A stretch of DNA of 19,233 bases, taken from NCBI GenBank assembly GCA_964603125.1, contig CAZRUA010000068.1:1-19233 (forward strand), given 5' to 3'. Shown here one piece after another: positions 1 to 7,526 of this stretch. A model generated the notes under the pieces. The model was not told the DNA's origin. It made no database searches and was given only the letters and a program-made list of their open reading frames with translations. This DNA comes from CAZRUA01 sp964603125. Its GTDB lineage: Bacteria > Bacteroidota > Bacteroidia > B-17B0 > Aurantibacillaceae. Both the position numbers and the translations under genes were made by a program. Positions within the stretch are counted from its first letter, which is position 1. Every line of letters begins with the position of its first letter.

Positions 1-553
1 ATAAAATACCATTACAAGCAAACATTCCATAAGCTTCACGATAATTTTTAGTAATCCAAAATGCATATAACTTCGCCACTCCATAAGGAGAACGTGGATA
101 AAACGGAGTTGTTTCCTTTTGTGGAATTTCTTGAACCAATCCGTATAATTCCGACGTTGATGCTTGATAAAAACGGGTTTTCTTTTCTAAACCCAAAATT
201 CGAATTGCCTCCAACAAACGCAAAGTACCAATTGCATCAGCATTTGCAGTGTACTCTGGTGTCTCAAATGAAACTTTAACATGAGATTGCGCTGCAAGAT
301 TGTATATTTCATCGGGCTGAACATCTTTAACTAAACGAATTAAATTAGTAGAGTCCGTCAAATCCCCATAATGCAAAAAGAAATTAACGTTCTTTTCGTG
401 CTTATCTTGATATAAATGGTCAATCCTATCCGTATTAAACAAAGAGCTTCGACGCTTCAACCCGTGCACAACGTACCCTTTGTCTAATAATAGCTCAGCA
501 AGATATGCCCCATCTTGTCCTGTAACACCCGTAATTAATGCAACTTTTGCCAT
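1..553 (-). CDS. gmd: GDP-mannose 4,6-dehydratase, N-terminal part (runs off the left edge)
   Basis: Reading the minus strand from the ATG at 551-553 gives 184 uninterrupted codons to the window edge. The protein begins MAKVALITGVTGQDGAYLAE, the NAD(P)-binding Rossmann glycine motif (GVTGQDG, residues 9-15) of an extended short-chain dehydrogenase. It continues with LKRRSS, the ASTSELYG segment (T133, E135) and the catalytic SPYGVAK motif with Tyr157 and Lys161. This spacing matches the Thr/Glu/Tyr/Lys set of E. coli Gmd shifted by one residue. The enzyme converts GDP-D-mannose to GDP-4-keto-6-deoxy-D-mannose in the cytoplasm, the first step to GDP-L-fucose and related 6-deoxyhexoses of surface polysaccharide. 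About half of the usual length of roughly 370 residues is present; the C-terminal part lies outside the window. It is divergent from the DUF5686 gene, with 67 bp between the start codons. Confidence 0.95.
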   Translation of the reverse strand, partial: MAKVALITGVTGQDGAYLAELLLDKGYVVHGLKRRSSLFNTDRIDHLYQDKHEKNVNFFLHYGDLTDSTNLIRLVKDVQPDEIYNLAAQSHVKVSFETPEYTANADAIGTLRLLEAIRILGLEKKTRFYQASTSELYGLVQEIPQKETTPFYPRSPYGVAKLYAFWITKNYREAYGMFACNGIL

Positions 554-560
554 AATCTTT

Positions 561-589
561 TAAAAATATTCGTTCACAATAATACACAA
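561..589 (-). promoter_or_regulatory. Candidate Bacteroidota-type promoter for gmd
   Basis: On the minus strand a TTG (plus-strand 587-589) is followed after 18 bp by TATTTTTA (561-568), seven of eight matches to the Bacteroidota -7 consensus TAnnTTTG. It lies 7 bp before the gmd ATG, which would leave a very short leader. This is a consensus match only; the AT-rich background makes chance matches common. Confidence 0.3.
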
Positions 590-620
590 TTTTTCGTTAA
601 TAATTGCGTAATTTGTTGCC

Positions 621-3098
621 TTGAAATGGATAAAAAACATACTAATTCTATTGGTTTTTACTAATATTTACACATCTGCTTTTGCTCAAGAAATTACATT
701 AAAAGGGCAAATAACAGATTATGATAAAAACCCAATTCCTTTTGCTACACTTTTTATTGAAAACACTCAATTAGCAAGCATTTGCGATATTGACGGCAAC
801 TTTGAAATTACATTCCAAAAAGAGTTTGAAAACAAAAAATTATTGATTAATTGTGTAGGATATGAAAAAAAAGCAGTACCACTAAATGTTTTAAAGGCAA
901 ACGAAAACAACAAAATCAAACTCAAATCAACAGATGTAATTATAGATGAAGTAGTAGTAAAAGCAGGTGAAAACCCTGCTCATCGAATCATCAACCAATG
1001 TATAAAAAATAAAGATAACAACGACCCTGAACAAATGTCATCCTTTTCATATACATCTTACAACAAAATGTTTGTGACAAACGAGATTAATTCAAACAAT
1101 GATTCGCTCTTATCACTTGACACAAGCAAGCTCACCAAAACGCAAAAGTTTTTTACTAAGCAACATTTATTTTTAACCGAATCGGCAACCGAAAGATTTT
1201 TTAAATCACCGAATAAAAACTTCGAGAAAGTTCTTGCATCAAGGGTTTCTGGCTTCAAATTGTCTCCTTTTAGTTTATTGGCCACGCAAATGCAAAGCTT
1301 TAGTTTTTATCCCGATCAGATAGACTTACTTGGAATAAAATATTTAAATCCCATTAGCAAAGGAAGTACATCGCGCTATTTTTTTCTATTGCAAGACACT
1401 ATTTTTCAAGGTAAAGACACTGTGTTTGTCATTTCATTTCAACCCAAAATAAACAAAAACTATAATGCTTTAAAAGGAACTCTTTACATTAATACAAATA
1501 CATTCGGACTTCAAAATGTTATTGCCGAGCCCAGTATACAAGACAAAACGGTATCAATTTCGATACAACAAAAATATGATTTCATTGATAATAATCATTG
1601 GTTTCCATCTGAACTTAATGCTGATTGGTATTATCAAACAATAAATGTAAGCGATACAACCTTTACCGTTGGCTCGAAACCAAAATCTGCAAATAGCAGA
1701 ATAAAAGCAGTAAGTAGAACATACATTAAAAATGTAAAATTAAATCCAACAATAGATAAAAAACTATTTAGTGAAGTAGAACTTAGCATTGATAAAAACT
1801 CAAATAACAAGGAAGAAGAATTTTGGAATCAATTCAGAGTTGACTCCTTAACATCAAAAGATAAAAAAACATATACTGTTATTGACAGCGTTGGTAAAGC
1901 AGAAAATCTTGACAAAAAATTATTCTGGATTGAGACTTTTGCATCGGGGAAGTTACCCATAGGGTATTTTGATTTAGATATTGATAAATTACTTGCCTAT
2001 AATAACTATGAAGGCTACAGATTAAGCTTAGGCTTACATACTAACCAAAAACTATCCAAATACTTTATAATTGGAGGTTATGGGGCATACGGCTTTAAAG
2101 ATAAGGCCTTTAAATATGGTACCGACATGCAAGTCTATCTTTGGAAAAAACCAGAATTAACATGGTCTACTTCCTATCAAAAAGATTTAATTGAATCAGG
2201 TGGAGTTCAGTTTAATGAAGTGAGACAAAATATTTCAACTACTGAGACATATCGAAATTTTTTAGTTGGAAAAAAGGATAAGCTGGAATTAATACAAACT
2301 GGAATAGGATTTAGAATGTTTAAATATTTTAAAATTTTTACTTACTTAAATTCAGAAAAGCGTGGTAATTTTATTGGATTTGGAATAAGTGAAAACAACT
2401 ACACAAGCGTTAAAGATACCATTAACAGTAACCAAATTGGTTGCAGTATTAGATTCATTTACAAGGAGAAATTCATTCAAACACCACGAAATAAAATCTC
2501 ACTTGGAAGTAATTACCCCACTATAAATCTAAATATCTCAAAGAGTATTTCCAACACTATTTTTAATAGAACCAGTGATTTAAGTTTCACAAAAATTGAT
2601 GTTAAAATTGACAAAATCTTTTATTTCAAACATATTGGTAAACAAAGTATACAAATAAATGCGGGTCAAGTTTTTGGTAAAGTACCCTACACCTACTTAT
2701 ATAATAACAAAGGCTCTTGGTTAAAAGGATTTAATATTTCGGCAAGAAACACTTTTGAAACCATGGGATTGAATGAATTTGTTAGTAGCAAATATGCTTC
2801 TATATTTATTAATCACAACATTGGAAGATTTTTAAAATTAAGAAAGAAATTTAATCCCGAATTAGAGTTGGTGCATAACATGGGGATTGGAAAGTTAGAT
2901 AATGTAGATGTAATATTTAACAACTCCATAAAAATGCTGAACAAAGGCTATTTTGAAAGCGGCTTAAGAATAAACACAATTATTAAATCTGGTATAACTG
3001 GCATAGGTGTTGGAGGCTTTTACCGCTATGGCAGTTATGCTTATAATAATATTAAAAGAGACTTAACAGTAAAAATGACTTTAGTCATAGCTTTTTAA
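621..3098 (+). CDS. DUF5686 / carboxypeptidase-regulatory-like outer-membrane protein
   Basis: This is an 825-residue secreted protein. Residues 1-23 form a signal peptide (basic start, hydrophobic core, cleavage near AFAQ). Residues 24 to about 110 form a carboxypeptidase-D regulatory-like beta-sandwich (KGQITDYDKNPIPFATLFIE, then DGNF and VGYE). The DUF5686 signature follows: VVVKAGENPAHRIINQCIKN and FSYTSYNKM, then a long beta-rich region ending in phenylalanine (LVIAF), as expected of an outer-membrane beta-barrel. The family is widespread in Bacteroidota and usually of unassigned function; the regulatory-like domain also occurs on SusC-type TonB receptors, but no plug domain is evident here. 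The start is the TTG at 621: an in-frame stop lies at 609-611 and the first internal ATG would remove the signal peptide. A hairpin follows the stop codon. I infer an envelope role; no substrate can be named. Confidence 0.85.
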   Translation: MKWIKNILILLVFTNIYTSAFAQEITLKGQITDYDKNPIPFATLFIENTQLASICDIDGNFEITFQKEFENKKLLINCVGYEKKAVPLNVLKANENNKIKLKSTDVIIDEVVVKAGENPAHRIINQCIKNKDNNDPEQMSSFSYTSYNKMFVTNEINSNNDSLLSLDTSKLTKTQKFFTKQHLFLTESATERFFKSPNKNFEKVLASRVSGFKLSPFSLLATQMQSFSFYPDQIDLLGIKYLNPISKGSTSRYFFLLQDTIFQGKDTVFVISFQPKINKNYNALKGTLYINTNTFGLQNVIAEPSIQDKTVSISIQQKYDFIDNNHWFPSELNADWYYQTINVSDTTFTVGSKPKSANSRIKAVSRTYIKNVKLNPTIDKKLFSEVELSIDKNSNNKEEEFWNQFRVDSLTSKDKKTYTVIDSVGKAENLDKKLFWIETFASGKLPIGYFDLDIDKLLAYNNYEGYRLSLGLHTNQKLSKYFIIGGYGAYGFKDKAFKYGTDMQVYLWKKPELTWSTSYQKDLIESGGVQFNEVRQNISTTETYRNFLVGKKDKLELIQTGIGFRMFKYFKIFTYLNSEKRGNFIGFGISENNYTSVKDTINSNQIGCSIRFIYKEKFIQTPRNKISLGSNYPTINLNISKSISNTIFNRTSDLSFTKIDVKIDKIFYFKHIGKQSIQINAGQVFGKVPYTYLYNNKGSWLKGFNISARNTFETMGLNEFVSSKYASIFINHNIGRFLKLRKKFNPELELVHNMGIGKLDNVDVIFNNSIKMLNKGYFESGLRINTIIKSGITGIGVGGFYRYGSYAYNNIKRDLTVKMTLVIAF

Positions 3099-3116
3099 AT
3101 TTATTTAATCACGCTA

Positions 3117-3144
3117 AATGTCTCATTTTATGTATTGAGACATT
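3117..3144 (+). terminator. Hairpin after the DUF5686 gene, possible terminator
   Basis: AATGTCTCA (3117-3125) and TGAGACATT (3136-3144) are perfect 9-bp inverted arms around a 10-nt AT-rich loop, 19 bp after the stop at 3098. No clear T-run follows, so it may be an mRNA-stabilising hairpin rather than an intrinsic terminator. Confidence 0.45.
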
Positions 3145-3210
3145 CTATTAAAATAGATGCATTCGGACTGAAAAATATCTATAATAATTATTACTGTATT
3201 AAAATTTCAC

Positions 3211-3218
3211 TATATTTG
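3211..3218 (+). promoter_or_regulatory. Bacteroidota -7 box upstream of the unknown 141-aa gene
   Basis: TATATTTG is an exact match to TAnnTTTG and ends 22 bp before the ATG at 3241, which leaves room for a short leader. The -33 element is poor: only TTA at 3191-3193 stands at a suitable distance. If real, it argues against a start at the TTG at 3220 and for the ATG at 3241. Confidence 0.5.
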
Positions 3219-3240
3219 GTTGCTAAAATTTAACCCCCGA

Positions 3241-3666
3241 ATGGAAAAACTCGTTAAAGAACTTAAAGAATTACTGCAAATTCAGATTGATCAAAATAAG
3301 TTGGCCCTTAAAATTTTAAATCAAATTAAAATTGCACCTGCTGATTTAAAAACAATTGGAACAAAACCAAAAAATGAATCAGGCAATAGTATGTGGAGCG
3401 ATTTTGTTTTTAGTACGTTCGAGAAAAATCAAAAACTTTATACAGCACCGAAATTGATTACATTAGCAAAAAAGCAACTTGATGTAAAAGGTATGACCGA
3501 ATCGCAAATTAGACTTGGAATAGCTCGTGTATTAAGTCGTCATGCTGCAAATGGAGGAAAGCTTAAAACTTATCGTTCTGAAAATGAACGTGCATCTTAC
3601 TATGGTTTATCATTATGGTTTGATGGTAAACGTATTAAACCCAATTATTCAAAAAAATTAGCTTAA
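3241..3666 (+). CDS. Unrecognised 141-aa basic protein, possible winged-helix-like C-terminus
   Basis: I do not recognise this family. Starting at ATG 3241 the product is MEKLVKELKELLQIQIDQNK and so on. An upstream in-frame TTG at 3220 is possible but sits at the likely transcription start. Residues 1-30 look like an amphipathic helix or short coiled coil, followed by a polar linker. Residues from about 60 onward are basic and compact: a helix (YTAPKLITLAKKQL), a second helix (TESQIRLGIARVLSRHA), then a beta-hairpin-like stretch (KLKTYRSENERASYYGLSLW). This helix-helix-wing order is reminiscent of a small winged-helix domain, but that is inference from pattern alone. No signal peptide or membrane segment is visible. 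It is followed after 16 bp by another unknown gene, probably in one transcript. Confidence 0.75.
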   Translation: MEKLVKELKELLQIQIDQNKLALKILNQIKIAPADLKTIGTKPKNESGNSMWSDFVFSTFEKNQKLYTAPKLITLAKKQLDVKGMTESQIRLGIARVLSRHAANGGKLKTYRSENERASYYGLSLWFDGKRIKPNYSKKLA

Positions 3667-3682
3667 ATATAACTACAATTTT

Positions 3683-4015
3683 ATGTCAGAAAATTCAAAT
3701 ACAGAACAACCAATAACAAATCAAAGTTCTATGCAATGGTTGGCCATTTTATTCATAGTTGGTGGATTAGTGTTTTCATTGGTTTATACTAAAGGTTGTG
3801 AAAACAAACAGATGAGTGCTTATGAGACTTTAAAGCACAAAAAATTTGTGATTGATTCTTTAAAAGCCGCTCGTCAACAAGAAATTTTCGACTCTATTCA
3901 AGTTGCTCTATTAGCGCAACAAGCTCGTGAAAAATTTGTAGCTGATAGTATTGCTGCTGCCGATACCTTGCCAAAGATTGACACTTTAGCTTTGAAAGCA
4001 ACTTTGATTAAATAA
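3683..4015 (+). CDS. Unrecognised 110-aa single-pass membrane protein
   Basis: The product begins at ATG 3683 with a polar N-terminus (MSENSNTEQPITNQSS). One transmembrane helix follows at about residues 17-37 (MQWLAILFIVGGLVFSLVY), and then a Cys-containing turn (TKGCENKQ). The remaining 65 or so residues are helical and charged, with recurring Asp-Ser-Leu/Ile steps (IDSLKAARQQ, FDSIQVALLAQQ, ADSIAAADTL). The layout of one N-terminal anchor followed by a DS-rich linker resembles the anchor and linker at the start of Bacteroidota YidC proteins, but no 60-kDa insertase domain follows, so this is only a resemblance. It lies 16 bp after the 141-aa gene and ends 4 bp from the convergent purE stop. 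Function unknown. Confidence 0.75.
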   Translation: MSENSNTEQPITNQSSMQWLAILFIVGGLVFSLVYTKGCENKQMSAYETLKHKKFVIDSLKAARQQEIFDSIQVALLAQQAREKFVADSIAAADTLPKIDTLALKATLIK

Positions 4016-4019
4016 ATCT

Positions 4020-4514
4020 TTATTTATACTTATCTAGTTCATTCAAACTATTCATTACTTTTTCCTTTAACTCTTCTTTAAAAGAGCAAAGCGATTTATA
4101 TAACGAATCGTTTGAAGTTCCTAATATTTGAGCGGCTAGGATTCCTGCATTTTGCGCTGCATTAACAGCAACAGTAGCAACAGGAACACCATTTGGCATT
4201 TGAACAATTGATAATAAAGAGTCCCATCCGTCGATTGAATTACTAGATTTAATTGGAACTCCTATAACAGGCAAAGCAGTTAAACTAGCCACCATTCCAG
4301 GCAAATGAGCAGCACCACCAGCCCCTGCAATAATTACTTTGATTCCTCTGCTTGCTGCTTCTTTTGCAAAATCGAACATGCGCTCAGGTGTACGATGTGC
4401 CGAAACGATATTTATTTCATAGGAAACATTTAACTTTTTTAAAACCTCAGCAGCATCTTTCATGATATTTAAATCCGAAGAACTACCCATTATAATTGCT
4501 ACTTGTGCCGACAT
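4020..4514 (-). CDS. purE: N5-carboxyaminoimidazole ribonucleotide mutase PurE (class I)
   Basis: PurE moves the carboxyl group of N5-CAIR to carbon 4, giving CAIR in cytoplasmic de novo purine synthesis. The 164-residue product has the class I hallmarks: IMGSSSDLNIM (phosphate and substrate binding, residues 8-18), SAHRTPERM (38-46, with His40), the glycine-rich IIAGAGGAAHLPGM segment (61-74, His70) and MPNGVPVATVAVN (106-118). Length is typical of bacterial PurE. It lies 4 bp downstream of purK on the same strand, so the two consecutive enzymes are co-transcribed. The presence of PurK fits class I mutase activity rather than the carboxylase activity of the class II enzyme. Confidence 0.96.
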   Translation of the reverse strand: MSAQVAIIMGSSSDLNIMKDAAEVLKKLNVSYEINIVSAHRTPERMFDFAKEAASRGIKVIIAGAGGAAHLPGMVASLTALPVIGVPIKSSNSIDGWDSLLSIVQMPNGVPVATVAVNAAQNAGILAAQILGTSNDSLYKSLCSFKEELKEKVMNSLNELDKYK

Positions 4515-4518
4515 ATTT

Positions 4519-5658
4519 TTAAGCTTTACATTTTAATAAATTTTTCACCTTTAAAGCCTTTGCTTTAGCGGTCTTCATATCCTCATCAATTATAGTAACA
4601 TGACCCATTTTACGAAATGATTTTGTTTTCTTCTTTCCATATAAATGAATATTCACCCCACTCATCGCAACTGCTTCCTCCATTCCTTCGTATTGCGCAT
4701 CGCCTTCAAAACCTTTTTCGCCCAACAAATTAACCATTACACTTGGCATAACTATACTAGTATCACCCAAAGGTAAATTTAATATGGCACGCAAATGCTG
4801 TTCAAATTGTGAGGTTTTATTTCCTTCAATAGTTTGATGACCACTATTATGAGGGCGTGGAGCAACTTCATTCACCAACACTTTTCCATCTTTTGTAACA
4901 AAAAATTCAACAGCTAATAAACCAACAATACCGAGCTTTTCAGCTACTTCAATCGCTAATCTATACGCTTCCTTTTCAATTGATTTCTTAATATTAGCCG
5001 GCGAAAATAAAAATTCAACTAAGTTTGCTTCTGGATTAAACTCACACTCAACCGCAGGAAAGCATTTCACTTCTCCACTTTCATTACGAGCCACAATAAC
5101 AGAAATTTCTTTGTCAAAATCGCAAAACATTTCTAGTACTGAAGGCTCATCAAAAGCCATACTCAAATCATTCACGTCTTTTAATTTTACCACTCCTTTA
5201 CCATCATAGCCACCTTTTCTAAGCTTTTGGTAAAATGGAAAATACTGGGCATATTTTTCAATTTGAGACTTATTTTCAATTAAAAAGAAATCGCAACTTG
5301 GAATATTATTTCGCTGATAAAACATTTTTTGCAAACCTTTATCTTGAATTAGCTCAACCACACTTGCCTGAGGATAAACCTTCTTACCCTCCTTTTCTAG
5401 TTTCTTTAGGGCTTCAATGTTGATGTTTTCAATTTCGATGGTAATTAAATCGTGCTTTTTACCGAATTTATAAACAGCATCAAAATCTGTTAGTTTACCT
5501 TTAGTGAAATTATTAGCAATATTTTTGCAAGGTGCTTCCGCATCTGGATCGAGCACGGAAATTGGAATATTATAGTTAATAGCGCTTTGTATAATCATGC
5601 GCCCAAGTTGTCCGCCGCCAACAATTCCAACACTTAATTTTTCAGGATTAAAAGCCAT
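4519..5658 (-). CDS. purK: N5-carboxyaminoimidazole ribonucleotide synthase PurK
   Basis: PurK is an ATP-grasp enzyme that makes N5-CAIR from AIR, bicarbonate and ATP. The 379-residue product has the expected N-terminal dinucleotide-like fold (SVGIVGGGQLGRMIIQSA, residues 9-26). The ATP-grasp core has LRKGGYDGKGVVKL and a metal-binding block, VNEVAPRPHNSGH (262-274). The ATG at 5656-5658 gives the typical N-terminus. It is the first gene of the purK-purE pair and diverges from hpt with 156 bp between start codons. A TATCTTTA box (plus-strand 5667-5674, minus orientation) is a seven-of-eight match to the Bacteroidota -7 consensus and may drive the operon. Confidence 0.96.
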   Translation of the reverse strand: MAFNPEKLSVGIVGGGQLGRMIIQSAINYNIPISVLDPDAEAPCKNIANNFTKGKLTDFDAVYKFGKKHDLITIEIENINIEALKKLEKEGKKVYPQASVVELIQDKGLQKMFYQRNNIPSCDFFLIENKSQIEKYAQYFPFYQKLRKGGYDGKGVVKLKDVNDLSMAFDEPSVLEMFCDFDKEISVIVARNESGEVKCFPAVECEFNPEANLVEFLFSPANIKKSIEKEAYRLAIEVAEKLGIVGLLAVEFFVTKDGKVLVNEVAPRPHNSGHQTIEGNKTSQFEQHLRAILNLPLGDTSIVMPSVMVNLLGEKGFEGDAQYEGMEEAVAMSGVNIHLYGKKKTKSFRKMGHVTIIDEDMKTAKAKALKVKNLLKCKA

Positions 5659-5764
5659 AATGAGGGTAAAGATAGGGAAAATAAGGAATTATGAAGCTTA
5701 GATATTTACAGAATTATACGATTTCATTATACTCCAATCTAAAACTGATTTTTACTCCAAAAAC

Positions 5765-5794
5765 TTGCACATTTATTTGTAATGTTTATATTTG
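5765..5794 (+). promoter_or_regulatory. Bacteroidota-type promoter of hpt-adk
   Basis: TTG (5765-5767) is followed after 19 bp by TATATTTG (5787-5794), an exact match to TAnnTTTG. Transcription would begin near 5800, about 15 nt before the ATG at 5815. This is the best two-part promoter match in the window, and it rules out the ATG at 5782, which lies inside the promoter. Confidence 0.65.
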
Positions 5795-5814
5795 TAAGCC
5801 TTATAAATAGCATT

Positions 5815-6351
5815 ATGCAAACCATACAACTGCACGATAAAAAATTTAAAACATACATAACATCTGATAAAATTTTAGAGGCAGTTAAAGTAGTAGCCCA
5901 AAAAATTAGCACTGATTTAGAAAACAAAAAACCTTTGTTTTTAGTAGTGTTAAATGGCTCTTTTATGTTTGCATCTGACTTATTAAGAGAAGTAAATATT
6001 TTATCCGAAATTTCATTTATCAAAGTTGCTTCTTATCATGGAACAAGTAGCTCAGGTTCGGTAACTGAATTAATTGGTTTAAGTGAAGAAATTAAAGGTA
6101 GAAATGTTGTAATCATTGAAGATATAGTTGATACAGGTGTTACATTAGAAAAGTTAGTTGCCGTTTTAGAGAAAAAAGGAGTAAACGATATAAAGGTTGC
6201 TTCGTTTTTAATGAAACCTGATTCATATAAAAAAGATATTAAAGTTGATTATGTAGGAATGGAAATACCTAACGATTTTGTTGTTGGTTATGGATTAGAT
6301 TACGATGGTTTAGGCAGAAACCTTAAAGATATTTACGTTTTAGCACAATAA
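5815..6351 (+). CDS. hpt: Hypoxanthine phosphoribosyltransferase
   Basis: The enzyme transfers phosphoribose from PRPP to hypoxanthine (and usually guanine) in purine salvage. From ATG 5815 the product has 178 residues: MQTIQLHDKKF, the early Gly-containing loop VVLNGSFMFASDLL, the flexible SYHGTSSSGSV loop (73-83), the PRPP-binding motif VVIIEDIVDTGVTL (98-111) with its acidic pair, a KPDSYK base-pocket segment, and FVVGYGLDYDGLGRNL (155-170). An in-frame ATG 33 bp upstream (5782) overlaps the promoter box, so the shorter start is preferred. It precedes adk by 28 bp with no hairpin between, so the two form an operon; hpt-adk adjacency is common in Bacteroidota. The recovered IMP and GMP feed the nucleotide pools on which the next gene acts. 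Confidence 0.94.
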   Translation: MQTIQLHDKKFKTYITSDKILEAVKVVAQKISTDLENKKPLFLVVLNGSFMFASDLLREVNILSEISFIKVASYHGTSSSGSVTELIGLSEEIKGRNVVIIEDIVDTGVTLEKLVAVLEKKGVNDIKVASFLMKPDSYKKDIKVDYVGMEIPNDFVVGYGLDYDGLGRNLKDIYVLAQ

Positions 6352-6379
6352 TTAAATAATAATAAACAAACAAAGCACC

Positions 6380-7510
6380 ATGTTAAACATAGTATTATTT
6401 GGACCTCCGGGCTCAGGAAAAGGAACCCAATCTCAAAATCTAATTCATAAGTACGATTTAGTTCACCTATCAACTGGTGATATTTTGCGCAGTGAAATTA
6501 CTAGAGGAACTACCTTAGGAATGCAAGCTAAAAGCATAATGGATAGAGGTGATTTAGTTAGTGATGATATTGTGATTGGAATGATTGAGGCAAAATTAGA
6601 TTCTAACGCAAATGCAAAAGGATTTATTTTTGATGGATTTCCAAGAACTACGGCTCAAGCTGAAGCTTTAGATGCTTTGTTAGAAAAAAAAGGAACTAAA
6701 ATACATTTAATGATTGCCTTAGAAGTTGATAATGCTGAATTAACTCGCAGATTACTAGAAAGAGGCAAAGAATCAGGACGTGCTGATGATAGAAATGAAG
6801 ATATTATTAGAAATCGTATTCATGAATACAACAATAAAACAGCTCCTTTAAAACAATACTACCAAAATCAAAGTAAGTTTCACTCAGTTTATGGCTTAGG
6901 AACAATTGAGCAAATATTTGAATTTTTATGTGCTGTTATTGAAAACAAAACTGGTAAAAAGGAGAAAGTAAACGACGGAACAGTTACCATTGCTGATGTT
7001 AGCTTTGATGATGTACCAAAAGTGAAAAAAGCTGCTGAACCAATAAAAGAGGTTAAAGCCCCTGCACCAGTAGCCAAAAAAATTGAAGTTAAAAAAGTTA
7101 GCAAACCAGTTAAATCAACTACAAAAAAGGCTGCGCCGAAGAAAGCGGCAGTGAAATCTGCGCCGAAAAAAGCTGTGAAAAAGACTAAACCAGCTGTGAA
7201 AAAAGCAGTTAAAAAAGTGGCTCCGAAAAAAGCTGCGAAGAAAGTTGTAGTGAAAAAAACTATTAAGGCAGTTGCTAAGAAAATTACAAAAAAGGTAGCC
7301 CCGAAAAAAGTAGTTAAAAAAACTGTAAAACCAGCTGCTAAGAAAAAAGTAGTTGCTAAAAAAGTTGTTAAAAAAGTTAAGCCAGTAACTAAAAAGTTAG
7401 TTAAAAAAGCTAGTCCGAAAAAGGTTGCGAAAAAGGTTGCGAAAAAGGTTGCTCCGAAAAAAGTAGCGAAAAAAGCAGTTAAACCTGTTGCTAAGAAAAA
7501 GAAAAAATAA
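6380..7510 (+). CDS. adk: Adenylate kinase with a histone-H1-like Lys/Ala/Pro tail
   Basis: Residues 1 to about 190 are a complete short-LID adenylate kinase (ATP + AMP to 2 ADP): P-loop GPPGSGKGT (8-16), AMP-binding STGD (31-34), DGFPRT (85-90), LERGKESGRADDR (126-138) and the C-terminal helix to IENK (190). The family normally stops here. Instead the frame continues through an acidic linker (about 191-212) into a tail to residue 376 made of short APKK, VKK and AKK units. From 231 to 376 I count 64 lysines in 146 residues, no arginine and, after Glu236, no acidic residue. This composition is like bacterial H1-type nucleoid proteins and should bind nucleic acid or other polyanions; that role is inference. 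The tail shares one open frame with the kinase, ends in AKKKKK, and is followed by a strong terminator. Confidence 0.93.
   Translation: MLNIVLFGPPGSGKGTQSQNLIHKYDLVHLSTGDILRSEITRGTTLGMQAKSIMDRGDLVSDDIVIGMIEAKLDSNANAKGFIFDGFPRTTAQAEALDALLEKKGTKIHLMIALEVDNAELTRRLLERGKESGRADDRNEDIIRNRIHEYNNKTAPLKQYYQNQSKFHSVYGLGTIEQIFEFLCAVIENKTGKKEKVNDGTVTIADVSFDDVPKVKKAAEPIKEVKAPAPVAKKIEVKKVSKPVKSTTKKAAPKKAAVKSAPKKAVKKTKPAVKKAVKKVAPKKAAKKVVVKKTIKAVAKKITKKVAPKKVVKKTVKPAAKKKVVAKKVVKKVKPVTKKLVKKASPKKVAKKVAKKVAPKKVAKKAVKPVAKKKKK
7019..7507 (+). repeat. Degenerate short tandem repeats encoding the Lys-rich tail of Adk
   Basis: The 3' part of adk is made of imperfect repeats of codons for Lys, Ala, Val and Pro. Recurring DNA words include gctccgaaaaaa, aaaaaagtagt and gcgaaaaaggtt, the last twice in tandem near 7428-7450. 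Such low-complexity DNA can vary in length between strains by slippage or recombination. The units are coding and not evenly spaced, so this is not a CRISPR array. Confidence 0.8.
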
Positions 7511-7526
7511 CTACCGAATTTTCTAT

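Noticed and set aside
61..279. Open frame of 72 codons on the plus strand
   Set aside because: It is antisense to the clear gmd coding frame, whose motifs (SPYGVAK, TSELYG) lie on the other strand here.
621..3098. TonB-dependent receptor (SusC-like)
   Set aside because: It has the regulatory-like N-terminal domain but no visible plug domain, and the DUF5686 signature after it fits better.
4010..4025. Hairpin between the convergent 110-aa gene and purE
   Set aside because: The arms (AAATAAA/TTTATTT) are AT-only and leave almost no loop, so a stable terminator is not supported.
5782..5814. Upstream ATG start for hpt
   Set aside because: It overlaps an exact promoter -7 box, and the added residues (MFIFVSLINSI) do not fit the family N-terminus.
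7019..7507. CRISPR-like or tandem satellite array
   Set aside because: The repeats are short, unevenly spaced and all coding in the adk frame; there are no constant repeat-spacer units.
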